64,000 bases of DNA from the NCBI GenBank assembly GCA_024180945.1, contig JAKSGN010000006.1, positions 620,001 to 684,000 of the forward strand, read 5' to 3'. Numbering within the stretch: position 1 is the stretch's first letter; every line of letters starts with the position of its first letter. The notes under the pieces were generated by a model. That model searched no databases. It saw nothing but the letters and a program-made list of their open reading frames with translations, and was not told the origin of the DNA. Origin of the DNA: Macrophomina tecta. Its lineage: Eukaryota > Ascomycota > Dothideomycetes > Botryosphaeriales > Botryosphaeriaceae. Both the position numbers and the translations under genes were made by a program. This document shows positions 45,594 to 56,147 of this stretch, in pieces.

Positions 45594-47434
45594 CTAATCC
45601 TGTCTCAGCCTTCCATCGAGACTCCCGCCCAGTTCAGGGCCCTTTTCTTCTGGGAGCAGAAGGTTCAGAAAGACGCCGATGACAGCGGCGATAATAAATG
45701 GCGTCTCGACTATCAAATTTACCCCCTGCAGAAAGCCGGACAGGCGTACATTGGAGCCGTTGTAGTCCAGGATCTGGCTGAACCAGCTGGGTTGGACGAT
45801 GTCCACAAAACCAATGGCGAGGGAGGTAGATAGAATAAACCGGTTCCGCCTTGTCCAGGGGATTAGGGCCAACACGCGCACTCCAGCCACTGCGATTGTG
45901 CTGTAGAGGAAGACCTGCATGCCACCGAGTACTGACGGCGGCATGGAAGCGAACACTGCGCCGAACTTGCCGAAGATACCCATGAGGACCAGGAATGCTG
46001 AGGCACACCAACCAGCTCTTCTACTCTGCTATTAATTTAGCATGTATCTCAAAGGAAGCTAGCGAGATCGGGTCTTACCGCGCAGCCCGTCAGGACTATG
46101 ACTCCATTGTTGCCGGCCTGGCCGACCATGGGCCCAGCGGTACCAAGGGCACTGAAAAGACTGCCTAGACCGTCACAAAGAATCCCTCCCTGGATGCGGC
46201 TATTGAAGGCAGTACCCTCAATCTCCACGCCGGAGATTTCGGCCGTAGCCAGGATATCCGGCATGGTGGACACTCCTTGACAGATGAACATGATGAGCAG
46301 TGGTAGAATCAAGGCTCCATCAACCGAAAGCTTGAACGTCTTCACCCACAGAAAAGTCACAGCGGGCGCGCCCTCGATCTGGCCGCTGGACCAGTAGCCC
46401 GTCGCCCCGGAAATGGCACAGCCAACGGCCAAGCCGAATATGACCGACGCCGACTTCATGAGCGGCGACCCGAAGAACTCGACCAAGACGATGGTGGCGA
46501 AGACGCTGAAGCCGAGGCCGATGAGCTTGGGATCGCCCCACGGAAGCGGCTTCGGCGCGCCGATGTTCGGGCAGAGCTCGTAGTACCCGGTCCCGCCATT
46601 GCAGTTGGAGCTGCCGCCCCAGTTCTGCATGCCGTTGCCAATCAGGTAGACGCCGACAAGCAGCAGGAGGGTGCCGGTTACGAGCTTGGGGAAGATCCGG
46701 TTGAGCGTTTTGGGCGGCACCAGAGACATGCCGATCTGAATCCAGACTGTGCAGAGAAGCGAGCCGAGGAGGGCGCCGTACGCGTCAGGACAGGGCTGCT
46801 GCGTCCCGTCTGAGCTGGTGGGACAGGTACCGTTCGCGTACAGAGTTGTTGTGTAGGAGATGGCGATGGCGATGATGTCGAACGTGGGCCCGACGACTGA
46901 CAAGAGCCCCGTGCCGATGAAGAGCGGGGTTTTGGCGATGTGGATACGCGTCACTTGGAATGCGGTCGCGATGCCGGTAGTGATGAAGGATGCAGAGACG
47001 AGGTATTCAGTCGTTGTGGTATCCAGGTAGAAAGCACCTCCGGCAATGGCCAGGACCGGGGATACAATTGAACCGATCATGGTCAGGGCATGCTGAATGC
47101 CGAGGATGACGGTGAGTAGGATGGGGACGTCGTCGTTCAGACCGTAAAAGGGGGCTTCGTAATCCTTGTACTTCTTGTTCAGTGGCCAGATGTTGGGCGT
47201 GACCAGATAGAGGTAGTCCTGCGTCGTTTTGTTAGTTGCTTGCAGACAATGGCTGACAAGAGTGGAACTTACGTAGTCGCCAATCCAGCCTTCCCTGCTG
47301 GTGAAGTATTGCTTCAAGAACTGCCATCTCGAGTTGTACCCGGCAACCGCTCCTATTCCGTCGGAGGATGGGGCATATGCCTCGTACGCTTGTCCGTCCA
47401 AGCGCTTCTCCGGGTCTTTAGGTGCGGCCATCAT
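45594..47434 (-). CDS. NCS2-family purine/xanthine-urate permease
   Basis: Three exons, 47273-47434, 46079-47218 and 45594-46025; 577 residues. It belongs to the nucleobase-ascorbate/NCS2 transporters of the UapA-UapC type, plasma-membrane H+ symporters for xanthine, urate or other purines. Seen in sequence: KQYFTSREGWIGDYDYLYLVTPN-type N terminus, many hydrophobic helices, GIQHALTMIGSIV, and the signature region PMVGQAGNNGVIVLTGCASRRAG (about 418-440) where substrate is bound. UapA carries QNNG here; this protein has Q-A-G-N-N-G. The first intron (54 nt) is in frame and stop-free. The gene is divergent from a purine-type amidohydrolase, which suggests a joint role in using external purines. 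Specificity is not resolved. Confidence 0.9.
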
Positions 47435-48076
47435 GATGCCCTGGCATGCCAATTTCCGCAAGTTCCAAAGAGTGCAGTCCTCGGATAACGCGCGAGTGAA
47501 GGAGCTTTTCTGTCAGATGCTTGCGAGCTGATATGCTGCAGCTTATCATCTGCAAGCGAGTCGGGGTGCATGGATACCTGCGGTCGCCCATTCGGCCGGG
47601 GTCCCGATTGCTTATCGTCGCAACCTTCCGGCTCACTGAAGCCCGCTCCCCATCTCGGGGCCTCAGGTCATTGGGAAGCACGGCGAGTCAATCCATCACC
47701 GCACCCAGTGTACATCCGGCGGCTGGTGGAACATGACTGTTGTTAGATGTACACAGAAATCGGTGTAATCGACATCTCGAGGAAGTTACTTCACCTGCCC
47801 AGTGGGATTTGAGATCGACGTCAATGACCTCGGGGACTGACAAAGCTCACGGGTATCGCTGCTGTGCAATCGCTTCTGTAGCGGCCGGGCCGAGATGCTT
47901 ATCGGCTACCCCAGACCACCTGCATCAACATCCTCGGCCGAAGCCCCGCAAGACATGGGTGCGGGAGCTATGATCGCTTTCCCTGCATGGAAGACTTTAA
48001 AATACAACCACTTTAGCAAACTCCGCGGCTTCACCACAACTCTCAGGGCCTCGTCTGTTTTAACGTGCGAATCATC
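47435..48076. promoter_or_regulatory. Divergent promoter NCS2 permease / amidohydrolase with GATA sites
   Basis: 642 bp between start codons. It holds three copies of CTTATC (GATAAG on the minus strand) at 47542-47547, 47611-47616 and 47898-47903. Flanking bases fit HGATAR, the site of the nitrogen regulator AreA/NIT2. A near-palindrome TCGG-N8-CCGA at 47592-47607 has the right half-sites for a Zn2Cys6 factor, but its spacing differs from the N6 known for UaY. Confidence 0.5.
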
Positions 48077-49598
48077 ATGGCCACCTCCACGCTATATAAA
48101 CATGCCACAATCATCACCGTCAACAAAAACCGCGACATCATTCTCGACGGCGCCATACTCGTCACAGGCCCTCGGATAGCTTTGATCGACAAAACTTCCG
48201 TAGTCCTCGCCCACCTCGACCTCCCAAAGGATGTTCATACCGTCGATTTATCTGGAAAGATTGTGATACCCGGCCTGATCAACACCCACTGCCACACCGT
48301 TCAGTCCTTACTACGCGGCTTAGCAGAAGATCTCTGGCTGCATCCCTGGATGTGCGACGCCATATGGCCGCTCGAAGCCTCTTACCAAGGCGACGACGGC
48401 TACCACGCCGCGCGGCTCACCATCGCCGAGTTGCTCAAAGGGGGCACGACCTGCTTCCTAGAAGCGATGCTCACCCACCGCGCCGGCTTCGACAACGTCG
48501 CGCGCGCAGTCGGCGAATCAGGGGTCAGAGCATGCCTGGTACATACATACACCCAGATGCCCCTTCCCCTCTCCCTCCCCGTCGAATTCACGCACTAACC
48601 CATCCTCCCGCCCCGAGCAGGGCAAGCTCATCAAATCGCCCGAAACCAACCCCTCCACCAACATGACGGACGCTCGCGACGCCGACCTCGCCCACATGTC
48701 GCTCTCGTCCGCCCTCGCCGCCCATGCCGCTCACCACGGCACCTACTCGGACCGCCTGCACGTCTGGCTCGCAGCCGGCACGCCGCGCGGCGGGACCCCA
48801 CTCGCGGCGCACGCCGCCATCGGCGCCGCCGCGCACGCGCACGGCATCGGGCTGACGATGCACTGCGCCGAGGCCGCGCGCGACCAGGCCATCTACGCCG
48901 AGTTCTACGAGCGCCGCACGCCGGTGCAGTTCTGCGCCGAGGCGCGGCTGACGGGGCCCCGCAGCGTGCTGGCGCACATGGTGCACCTGGACGCCGGCGT
49001 CGACCTGCCGCTGCTGCGCGCGTCCGGCACCAGCGTGTCGCACAACCCGACGAGCAACTGCAAGCTGGCGTCGGGCGTGGCGCGCGTGCCCGAGATGCTG
49101 GAGGCCGGCGTGAATGTCGCGCTGGGGACGGATGGCGCGCCGTGCAATGGGTCGTATGACATGTTTCGCGAGATGCATCTGGCGAGCGTGCTGCAGGCGG
49201 GCGTGAGGTGCCAGGCGGGCGTGCTGCCGGCGACGAGGGTGCTCGAGATGGCGACGGTGAATGGAGCGAGGGCGTTGGGGTTGGAGGGCGTGGTGGGGGC
49301 GCTGGAGGTGGGGATGAAGGCCGATTTTGTGGTCGTGGGCGTGCCGGTGAGTGGGGCGCCGTTTGAGGAGGCACAGGTGCGAGAGGGGGGGATTGATCCG
49401 GTGACGGTGGTGGTGCATAGTTGCACAGCGGCGGATGTGGAGGTGGTTGTTGTGGATGGCAAGGTGGTCGTAGAAGGGGGCCGGCTTGTCACGATGGACG
49501 AGGAAGAGGTGGTGAGGAATGCGAGGGAGGCGATTAGGGGTATTAGGGACAGGTCGGGGGTGAAGGCGAGACCGAGGGAAGGCTGGTCGATGAGATGA
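48077..49598 (+). CDS. Amidohydrolase, purine-deaminase-like (MTA/SAH deaminase or ATZ/TRZ group)
   Basis: Two exons, 48077-48538 and 48621-49598, with an 82-nt intron; 479 residues. Metal and catalytic residues of the ATZ/TRZ amidohydrolase group are present: H71-C-H73, H235 with E238 three residues on (HCAE), a histidine in VLAHM (273) and the aspartate D325 in GTDGAPCNGSYDM. The HxH...HxxE...D set is that of deaminases acting on amino-purines and triazines, for example methylthioadenosine/adenosylhomocysteine deaminase and guanine deaminase. The C terminus has the usual small beta sandwich (KADFVVVGVPV, VVVDGKVVVEGG). It probably releases ammonia from an aminated heterocycle taken up by the divergent NCS2 permease; the exact substrate is an inference. 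Third positions are strongly G/C-biased. Confidence 0.88.
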
Positions 49599-49633
49599 GG
49601 AGGATTGATTGATTGCTATGGGAGAAAAGCCAT

Positions 49634-50662
49634 TCAGTCCTTCGCTTTGCCTCTTCCGTACGTCGTGGTGAAGCGCTCGAGCATGTGCTCCTCGACTGTA
49701 AGAACCTTGCTTTCGTCCTTCCCGTCAAGCCTCGCGAGCTTTGCATCGAGACAGCCGTCAAAGAAATATGGCACGCTGTACCGATCCTCTTCCCCGAGGT
49801 TGAGCACGCGGTGGACATTGCTCTTGAAGTACCCTCCAGTGATCTGCTGGAGCATATCGCCGACATTGACCACATAGGCATCCTTGTTCGGCGGAACCTG
49901 GACCCACTCGCCACTGGACTGGTTCAAGACTTCCAGTCCCGGGTTGCCGTCAGTTAGAAGCAGCGTGATCCAGCCGAAATCCGTGTGGGCGCCAGCACCC
50001 AGCTGGTTCTCGTCCGTCGTCCTCTGCGGCGGGTAGTGCAGAAGACGCATAGATGCGGCGATGGGCTCCTTCTTGTACTGCTCGAAATTCTCAGGCTCGT
50101 AGGGCAGAGCGGCGGCGATGACGTCCATGACCGTCTTACTGAGACCAGCGACCCGCTCGTAGTACTCATTTGCGGGCGTCCGGAAGACGGAGAACGGGAG
50201 CTGGCTCTCCGACGGCCAGATGTTGGGATCCATAAACGGACGGTACGTTTTACCCTCTTCGAAGACAGTGGTGTCTTCGCCGATGTAGTAGCCCTATTCG
50301 ACTGATGGTAAGCAGCGTACAGGCATCACAACCAAGCAGTGGTGTACCTCTTTGAGGTCTGGCAAGGCCCCGTCTTGTAAAGCCTGGGCGCCAATCATTT
50401 CGTAGCCACGGTTTTGGCCGCGCCGCAGTGCTTTCTTCTGCTCGAACGGGAGGTTGAACAGAGCCTTGGAGCCTGCGAACATGGCTTCTCGGATCTCTGG
50501 CCCAATTCCATGGCCGACAAGCTGGAAGAAGCCAGAGGTGGTGCAGGCGAGGCGGACGGCGTTCACGACATGTTGGGCCTCTGTGGACGATGGGTCGGCC
50601 AGATAAGGGCTGATGTCCACAGTCGGGATATAGAATTCGGGATGTTCAATGGCTGAAGGCAT
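49634..50662 (-). CDS. 2-oxoglutarate/Fe(II) oxygenase A, IPNS-like
   Basis: Two exons, 50348-50662 and 49634-50293, with a 54-nt intron; 324 residues. The N-terminal DIOX_N part (VDISPYLADP, ACTTSGFFQLVGHGI) precedes a jelly-roll core with all iron ligands, H208-x-D210 (AHTDFG) and H266 (NVHRVL), and the 2-oxoglutarate pair R276-x-S278 (RYSVPYF). It should therefore be catalytically competent. This family hydroxylates or desaturates small molecules; one fungal member is thymine 7-hydroxylase. It ends only 35 bp after the convergent amidohydrolase gene. Given the purine permease and deaminase next door, a nucleobase-like substrate is possible but unproven. Start at the first ATG. Confidence 0.9.
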
Positions 50663-50718
50663 GATGGAGGCGGAAATCGAGCTGCAAGTGGAAAAGGGAT
50701 GGTTATTGCTGTTTTACT

Positions 50719-50730
50719 TGATAGTTATCG
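50719..50730. promoter_or_regulatory. Inverted pair of GATA-factor sites
   Basis: TGATAG directly abuts TTATCG, so two HGATAR sites lie head to tail in opposite orientation. Closely spaced pairs are favoured by fungal nitrogen GATA factors. The element is about 60 bp upstream of oxygenase A and about 480 bp upstream of oxygenase B. Confidence 0.45.
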
Positions 50731-51099
50731 GAGGGGACGCCTGCAAGATGATCAAGTCTCTCTAAGTATGTCCGCTCACAACATGTCCCAACCGCGAGGA
50801 GCGGGGACGGGCGCTGAAGTTCCGTCAATTGAGTTTCCCGGCGAGCATGGCCACGTCCCGCAGCGTCCACGTAAGGATTGGAGATTGGGGGGGGGGGGGC
50901 ACACAAGTGGGAGAGAGAGGGAGAGGAGGTCGGCGAGGAGCGGGCAGCCCCGGCCGTGCAGCGCCTTATCAGTGCCTTGCCTTCGGCCGTCTTCCCCGGC
51001 CGCCCCGGCCGAGTCGCACCTGCCCCGCCCTGTGCAGCCAAGATACCATGCCGTGCCACTCCACCGCTAGCCTTGCATTGTACGGCTTTATGCGACCAT

Positions 51100-51107
51100 C
51101 TATATAT
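51100..51107 (+). promoter_or_regulatory. Probable TATA element of oxygenase B
   Basis: CTATATATC lies about 100 bp upstream of the start codon at 51207, a usual distance in moulds. Confidence 0.4.
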
Positions 51108-51206
51108 CTGCTGCCGACACTCAGTGTGCGAGCGACACATCCGCGGGGTAATTGACCCACGGCATTTGCGCGCCAACCTCCACCTTCCACAGCAGGCTGT
51201 TCCAAA

Positions 51207-52426
51207 ATGGGAAACACCAGATACACCGACCGCGCTATCCCGCGCATCTCACTGCGGGACTTCGACTCACGCATCGACGAAATCACGGCCCAGCTAGTGC
51301 ACGCAGCTGAGACAGATGGCTTCTTCTCGCTCACCGACACCGGCATCAGCGTCGACGAGATCGAGGAAATGTTCAACGCCTCCGAGAGCTTCTTCGCACT
51401 GCCAGACGACAAGAAGGCCACCGTGCCCTGGTCGCCAAAGAACGTCGGGTGGGAGAAAAACGCGCAGATCCGGCCCAGCACCGGCACCGCGGACCTGAAG
51501 GAGAGCTACCAGCTGCAGTTCGGCAAGAACATGCAGGATCCCGATGCCTGGATCTCGGACCAGGTCCTGCCAGGCTTCAAGGAGAAGGCAAAGAGCTTCA
51601 TGTTCCGCACTCAGGCCGTGTCGGAGAAGGTTATGTTGTGTTTTGCCCGCGGCCTGGGCTTTCCGGATGATTATTTTGTCAGGGCGCATGATGTCTCTCG
51701 TCCGGAGGCTCAGTCTGTCTTGCGGCTGATTCACTACCCAGCGCAGGATAAGAGCGAGCCTGCGAAGGCGGGCTTCTTTCGAGCCGGTCAGTCGATGCGT
51801 CTCCCAAAGAACCAGAGCGTGGAGCTGACTCTCATCGACATCTAGGCCCTCACGCAGATTGGGATTTGCTCACGCTGCTGTACCAGCGGCCAGGTCAGAG
51901 CGGGTTGGAGATCTGTCCGGGACGAGAATCGGTGACCGAGTTTGGCATTGGTGATGAGTGGACCAAGGTCGAGTTTTTGCCCGGCGACATTGTCTGCAAC
52001 ATCGGGGACCTGTTGATGAGTTGGTCAGATGACAGGTAAACCATGGATGTCGATTGTTTTAGCTTGGGCCGGAGCTAACCTCGTGGGGGCAGGTTCAAAT
52101 CTACCTTCCACAGAGTGAAGGCGCCGGAAGACCCAGAACAGGATTACTGGGGTCCGCGATACAGCATGGCATTCTTCAACCAACCGTAAGCTCAAGCTCT
52201 CCATCACCCCCTCAAGCTTTGCTGATGCACTTTGCACAGATGCTGGGACTGCAAGATACAGGGCCCCAAGAAGAAGTACCCAATGGTGACAGGAGAGGAG
52301 TTTAACCGCAACGCAATGCAGCGAAACTTCGCTGCTCTGAAAGCCAAGGCCGAAGCCATGGAGCGGGAGAGAGCAGCAAGTGCGACAACACAGACTACCT
52401 CGACAAGCGTGTCTGTTAGTGCCTAG
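51207..52426 (+). CDS. 2-oxoglutarate/Fe(II) oxygenase B, IPNS-like
   Basis: Four exons, 51207-51786, 51846-52035, 52093-52185 and 52240-52426; 349 residues. The DIOX_N part (IPRISLRDFDSRIDEI, DGFFSLTDTGI) is followed by the core with iron ligands H196-x-D198 (PHADWD) and H263 (STFHRVK) and the 2-oxoglutarate pair R279-x-S281 (RYSMAFF). All ligands are intact. It is not a close copy of oxygenase A: the two share the fold and motifs but little else, so this is not a recent tandem duplication. The C terminus adds a motif-rich segment (CWDCKIQGPKKKYP) and a helical Ala/Glu-rich tail. Substrate unknown; divergent arrangement with oxygenase A suggests co-expression. Confidence 0.9.
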
Positions 52427-54442
52427 GATACAGGCCGACTGCTGACGATGTATAAAAGCGGTTTTGTTTCTCACGTATTCTTTTGGCGGTTTCTGTTCTT
52501 TATGCGTATGACCGAAAATCGAACATGCTACTCTTTTTCTTTGGGGAATGGCGATTGTTTCTGGTACAGACGTCGGACGCTTGATACGCTCGTCAGGTGA
52601 AGCGCGTACTCCATCAACGTATCAATGCCCATCTCCGCCCAGTGACCTGCAGCCTGCAAAGTGAGCCCGCTATCTCGCGCCCAAGTAACGTCGGTTCCGC
52701 TCTAGCTCAGCATCCTTCACCGGCAAAACAATGCCGCCCGGAATCACCTCCAAATTTTGCACCTCCACACCGAGGCGCAGTCGGTCTATCCTGACAGCCC
52801 TGAGATACCGCGGGATTTCTGTGAGGAAATTGCCAATTGGACGCGGGTGGACGCAGTTGCGCTCAGCATTGATGGCGTTGTTTCCCTCGTCTTTAGACAA
52901 TGCCACCCGTTACGTTGAAGCGATGGAACGCAGTGGGGCGGACGGCGATGCTTCAGCGGAAAAGCAGCGAAACGCAAGCGCGCTCAATTTTCGCCGAGAG
53001 AAAGGCGGTCGCGGTATTGGAGGGCCAGGAAGACGATTCCCAGGCGCTCGGACCCCGGTGGCTTCGTGCAAAGCTGCCATCGTTGGTGGGGGGGTAAGTT
53101 GAGGGATCACCTACTTTGATAAACTGCGGATGGCAGTGGATGAGTGGATTTAAGGGAAGCGGAGAGGAGGACTCGACATCCTCCGGGTATCCCTTGCGTG
53201 CTACATGAGAGCATCAACTGCCTGGCATTAGGGAGATGTCATTAGAAGTGAGACTGTTTCGGGTTGCATCTAGCTCCCTGGAAAAAGGCAAAAGAAGCCA
53301 AATGCCTATTCACATGATAAAAAAAAAATGTTCTATTTCCGTGATGCGAAAGGACAGTTTCGATCAGTTCGCCTTCGTGTCGCGATTCGCTTAACAGAGA
53401 TGCTCTGACCCCCTCCGTAGGCTATGATCATCTTTTCAGAGTGACATGGTCAGTACATGATCCTCGGTTCGAGAAGCAAAGACAAAGCCAGAGAGACAAT
53501 AAATTCGGACCATACTCCGGTGTAGATCAACACCATTGGCTGAAAGCGTAGACCAAGTTGCATTCTGCTCTGAGATAAAATATCCAAGAAAATCAAAACC
53601 CGAGATCACTAGCACAATTACCACTTCCATCAAGTCGACATGACTCCGCCAACCGCACACACCCGTCCTTGGCACGCAAAAGTCCGCGACTCCTTTAGTC
53701 GAGCCCGCAGGCCCGTGTTGTCTTTCGACGTCCGAATCGGTAAGCATTGACTGAAAAAGGCCCCAGCGGACGAATCAGCGCGAAGCGCGGCACCCACATT
53801 TCACATGCACCTGCCAAGGCGAGAAATGCGGTGCTGACGCAGCGGGGAACGAGGAGAGATTGATTCAAGATAGACAGCCGCGACCCACCAGCTCGTCGAG
53901 CGTGCCTGGCTCGAGGTACATATCTGCGAACGGCGCGAGCCGACTGGCCGTGCAAGCGCCCGACTTCAATGTCTCCGCGACTCGTGGTCCGAACTCTCTT
54001 TTTTCCAGCATCCTTTTGCTGGGAGGACAGAAGAATTGCTTGTACGGTTTTAAGCTCAGCGCCACTAAGCTTCCGGTCGTTTCACGCACAACATAGATAT
54101 CGGATATAGTACACGTTAGAGCGCCTCCGCCACGCAAAACGGTTGACTGTAAAGGTCGCCGTATCCTGCGCACGGGACCCGAGACGTCGCCAGGCCAAGT
54201 TATGCGGCATGCAGCCAAGAAAAGTCAAAGTGGCCTCGGGCACGCATATGACAATGTGCGGTGAGAAAATCCTATATATTCGGCCTATTACGCGTTCGGT
54301 TTCCATTTTCGATATCAGCATATCCCGACTTTCGGTCGCCTGTTCAAGCTTTCCTGCTGTTTCTGTCTCCTGCTGGCCCGGCACGCGAAGTGACTCGAGA
54401 AGGTCGCCGCGGTGAGATATAGTGACTCGCGTGGTCAGCACC
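52427..54442. other. Intergenic region upstream of the MFS gene
   Basis: About 2 kb. Several ORFs of 60-120 codons on both strands have no domain and overlap one another. An A9 run is at 53321-53329. A TATATAT element at 54273-54279 sits about 165 bp before the MFS start and is a candidate TATA box. No other feature. Confidence 0.45.
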
Positions 54443-56147
54443 ATGGAAGAAAAGTACCTGCAACCGAGTGTCGAATCCGCAAGTCAAGACGCTGGCAACT
54501 CGGAGGAGCGGGGTGAAGTCGACTATGAGCGCGCGGAGAGGGCGCTCGCGCGCAGGCTCGATGTCCGCATCATTCCCCTTGCTATGATACTGTACCTTCT
54601 GAGTTTCCTGGACCGCATCAACATCGGTAGATGCTATCTCCTGCTTTTCATCTGAAAGCTTCCGCTCACCAGTCTCCAGGAAATGCACGCTTGTATGGCC
54701 TCGAAGCAGACCTCGGTCTCCGTGGGTCGCAGTTCCAGACAGCCGTGTCCCTCCTCTTCGTCACCTACCTTATCATCGAACTCCCTTCGAACCTGATCAT
54801 AAAGAATATTGGGCCATCGCGGTGGCTAGCATTCATCACCACTTCCTGGGGTATCATTGCGACGCTCACTGGGCTGGTCCAAAACTATGGCGGGTTGATC
54901 GCGTGTCGTTTGCTGCTTGGGCTGTTCGAGGGAGGGTTGTTTCCCGGCCTGGCCATGTATTTGACCATCTTCTATACAAAACGCGAGCTCGCAGTGAGGG
55001 TGGGTTATCTGATTGTTGCTGCTGCGGCATCCGGCGCTTTCGGTGGTCTCCTCGCCACGGCTATTGGGTAAGACGATGCACAAAGGGCGTTATATGAAGC
55101 CAGAGGGAACCAATGCTGATTTTTCAAATAGGTACATGGACGGCACGGCAGGGATGCGAGGCTGGCGGTGGATCCTGATCATTGAGGGTATCCCGACGGT
55201 GTTCGTTGGCATATCGTGCTGGTGGTTGATGGCCGACAGTCCCCAAACGGCATTCTATCTGAATACGGAGGAGAAGGAGCTGATGGTCTCCAAACACCAG
55301 CGTCAGCAAGTGGAGCAAACTGCGTCTGCGCAGCAAATCCACAAGAAGGATGTCATCCACGCTCTTGTCGACTGGAAGACTTGGGTTTCGGCTGTCGCCC
55401 AGTTTAGCTCGAACGTGATGCTATACGGATTTAGCACTTTCCTGCCGACGATCATCAGGGGCATCAACCCATCGTGGTCCACGCCCACCGTGCAGGGACT
55501 AACAGTGCCTTGCTACTTCCTTGGAGGATCTACGTTCATGGTCGTGGCTTACTTCTCGGATCGTTACCAGCGTCGTGGGTTGCCGACTATGATTTTTGGA
55601 ACTGTTTCGCTTATCGGATATGCGCTATTGATGGGGGCGGAAGGTGCGAAGCCCAGGTATGCTGGATGCTATCTCGCAGCCATGGGGTTGTATGGTAAGT
55701 TAAACGCCGCAAGATTTGAGATGCGATTTGAGGTTGCTGATGGTGACTGAGTTAGTTTTTGTGGGTCTTCCCATTGCCTGGCTGCCTCCGAACTGTCCTC
55801 GGTTTGGGAAACGCACAACCGCTTCAGCCTTGCAGATCGCGTTCGGCAATCTTGCAGGCATCGTGGCAAGCTATGTAAGTGGGATGTGGGTTTCAAAAGT
55901 GAGCAGACACTGATGCGTTTATCAGCTGTACCCGACAAGTGACGGACCACGGTATATGCGTGGCCATGCCATCACTCTTGGGTTTGGAGTGCTCTCGGTT
56001 TCTTTGCACTTGATACTGTGGTTGCATTACTCGAGGATGAACCGGAAAAGAGCTGCAGGAACAGAGGACCACCTAGTGGAGGGAATGTCAGCGGAAGAGA
56101 TCAACGAGTTGGGAGACCGGAGTCCTCGATTCGTATACACAGTGTGA
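54443..56147 (+). CDS. MFS transporter, anion:cation symporter family (DAL5/TNA1-like)
   Basis: Five exons, 54443-54626, 54680-55067, 55132-55694, 55756-55874 and 55926-56147; introns 51-64 nt; 491 residues. Motifs: LDRINIGNARLYGLEADLG in helix 1 and its loop, WGIIATLTGLVQNYGGLIACRLLLGLFEGGLFPG in helices 3-5, and the C-terminal block YLYPTSDGPRYMRGHAITLGFG, all typical of the fungal ACS group that imports allantoate, ureidosuccinate, nicotinate, pantothenate and similar carboxylates. About twelve hydrophobic segments are present, so it should be a plasma-membrane carrier. Allantoate import would fit the purine-type genes upstream, but the ACS group is too broad for a firm call. It lies 2 kb after oxygenase B. 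Confidence 0.9.

Larger units (their letters stand above)
50663..51206. promoter_or_regulatory. Divergent promoter of the two oxygenases
   Basis: 544 bp. It includes an adjacent inverted GATA pair, TGATAGTTATCG at 50719-50730, a G13 run at 50887-50899 followed by GA-rich sequence, and a TATATATC element at 51100-51107 about 100 bp before the plus-strand start. Confidence 0.55.

Noticed and set aside
47592..47607. UaY-type binding site TCGG-N6-CCGA
   Set aside because: The half-sites are present but spaced by eight bases instead of six, so I do not call it a UaY site.
48588..49374. 276- and 247-codon minus-strand ORFs
   Set aside because: Mirror frames of the GC-rich amidohydrolase exon; His/Arg- or Pro/Arg-rich with no motif.
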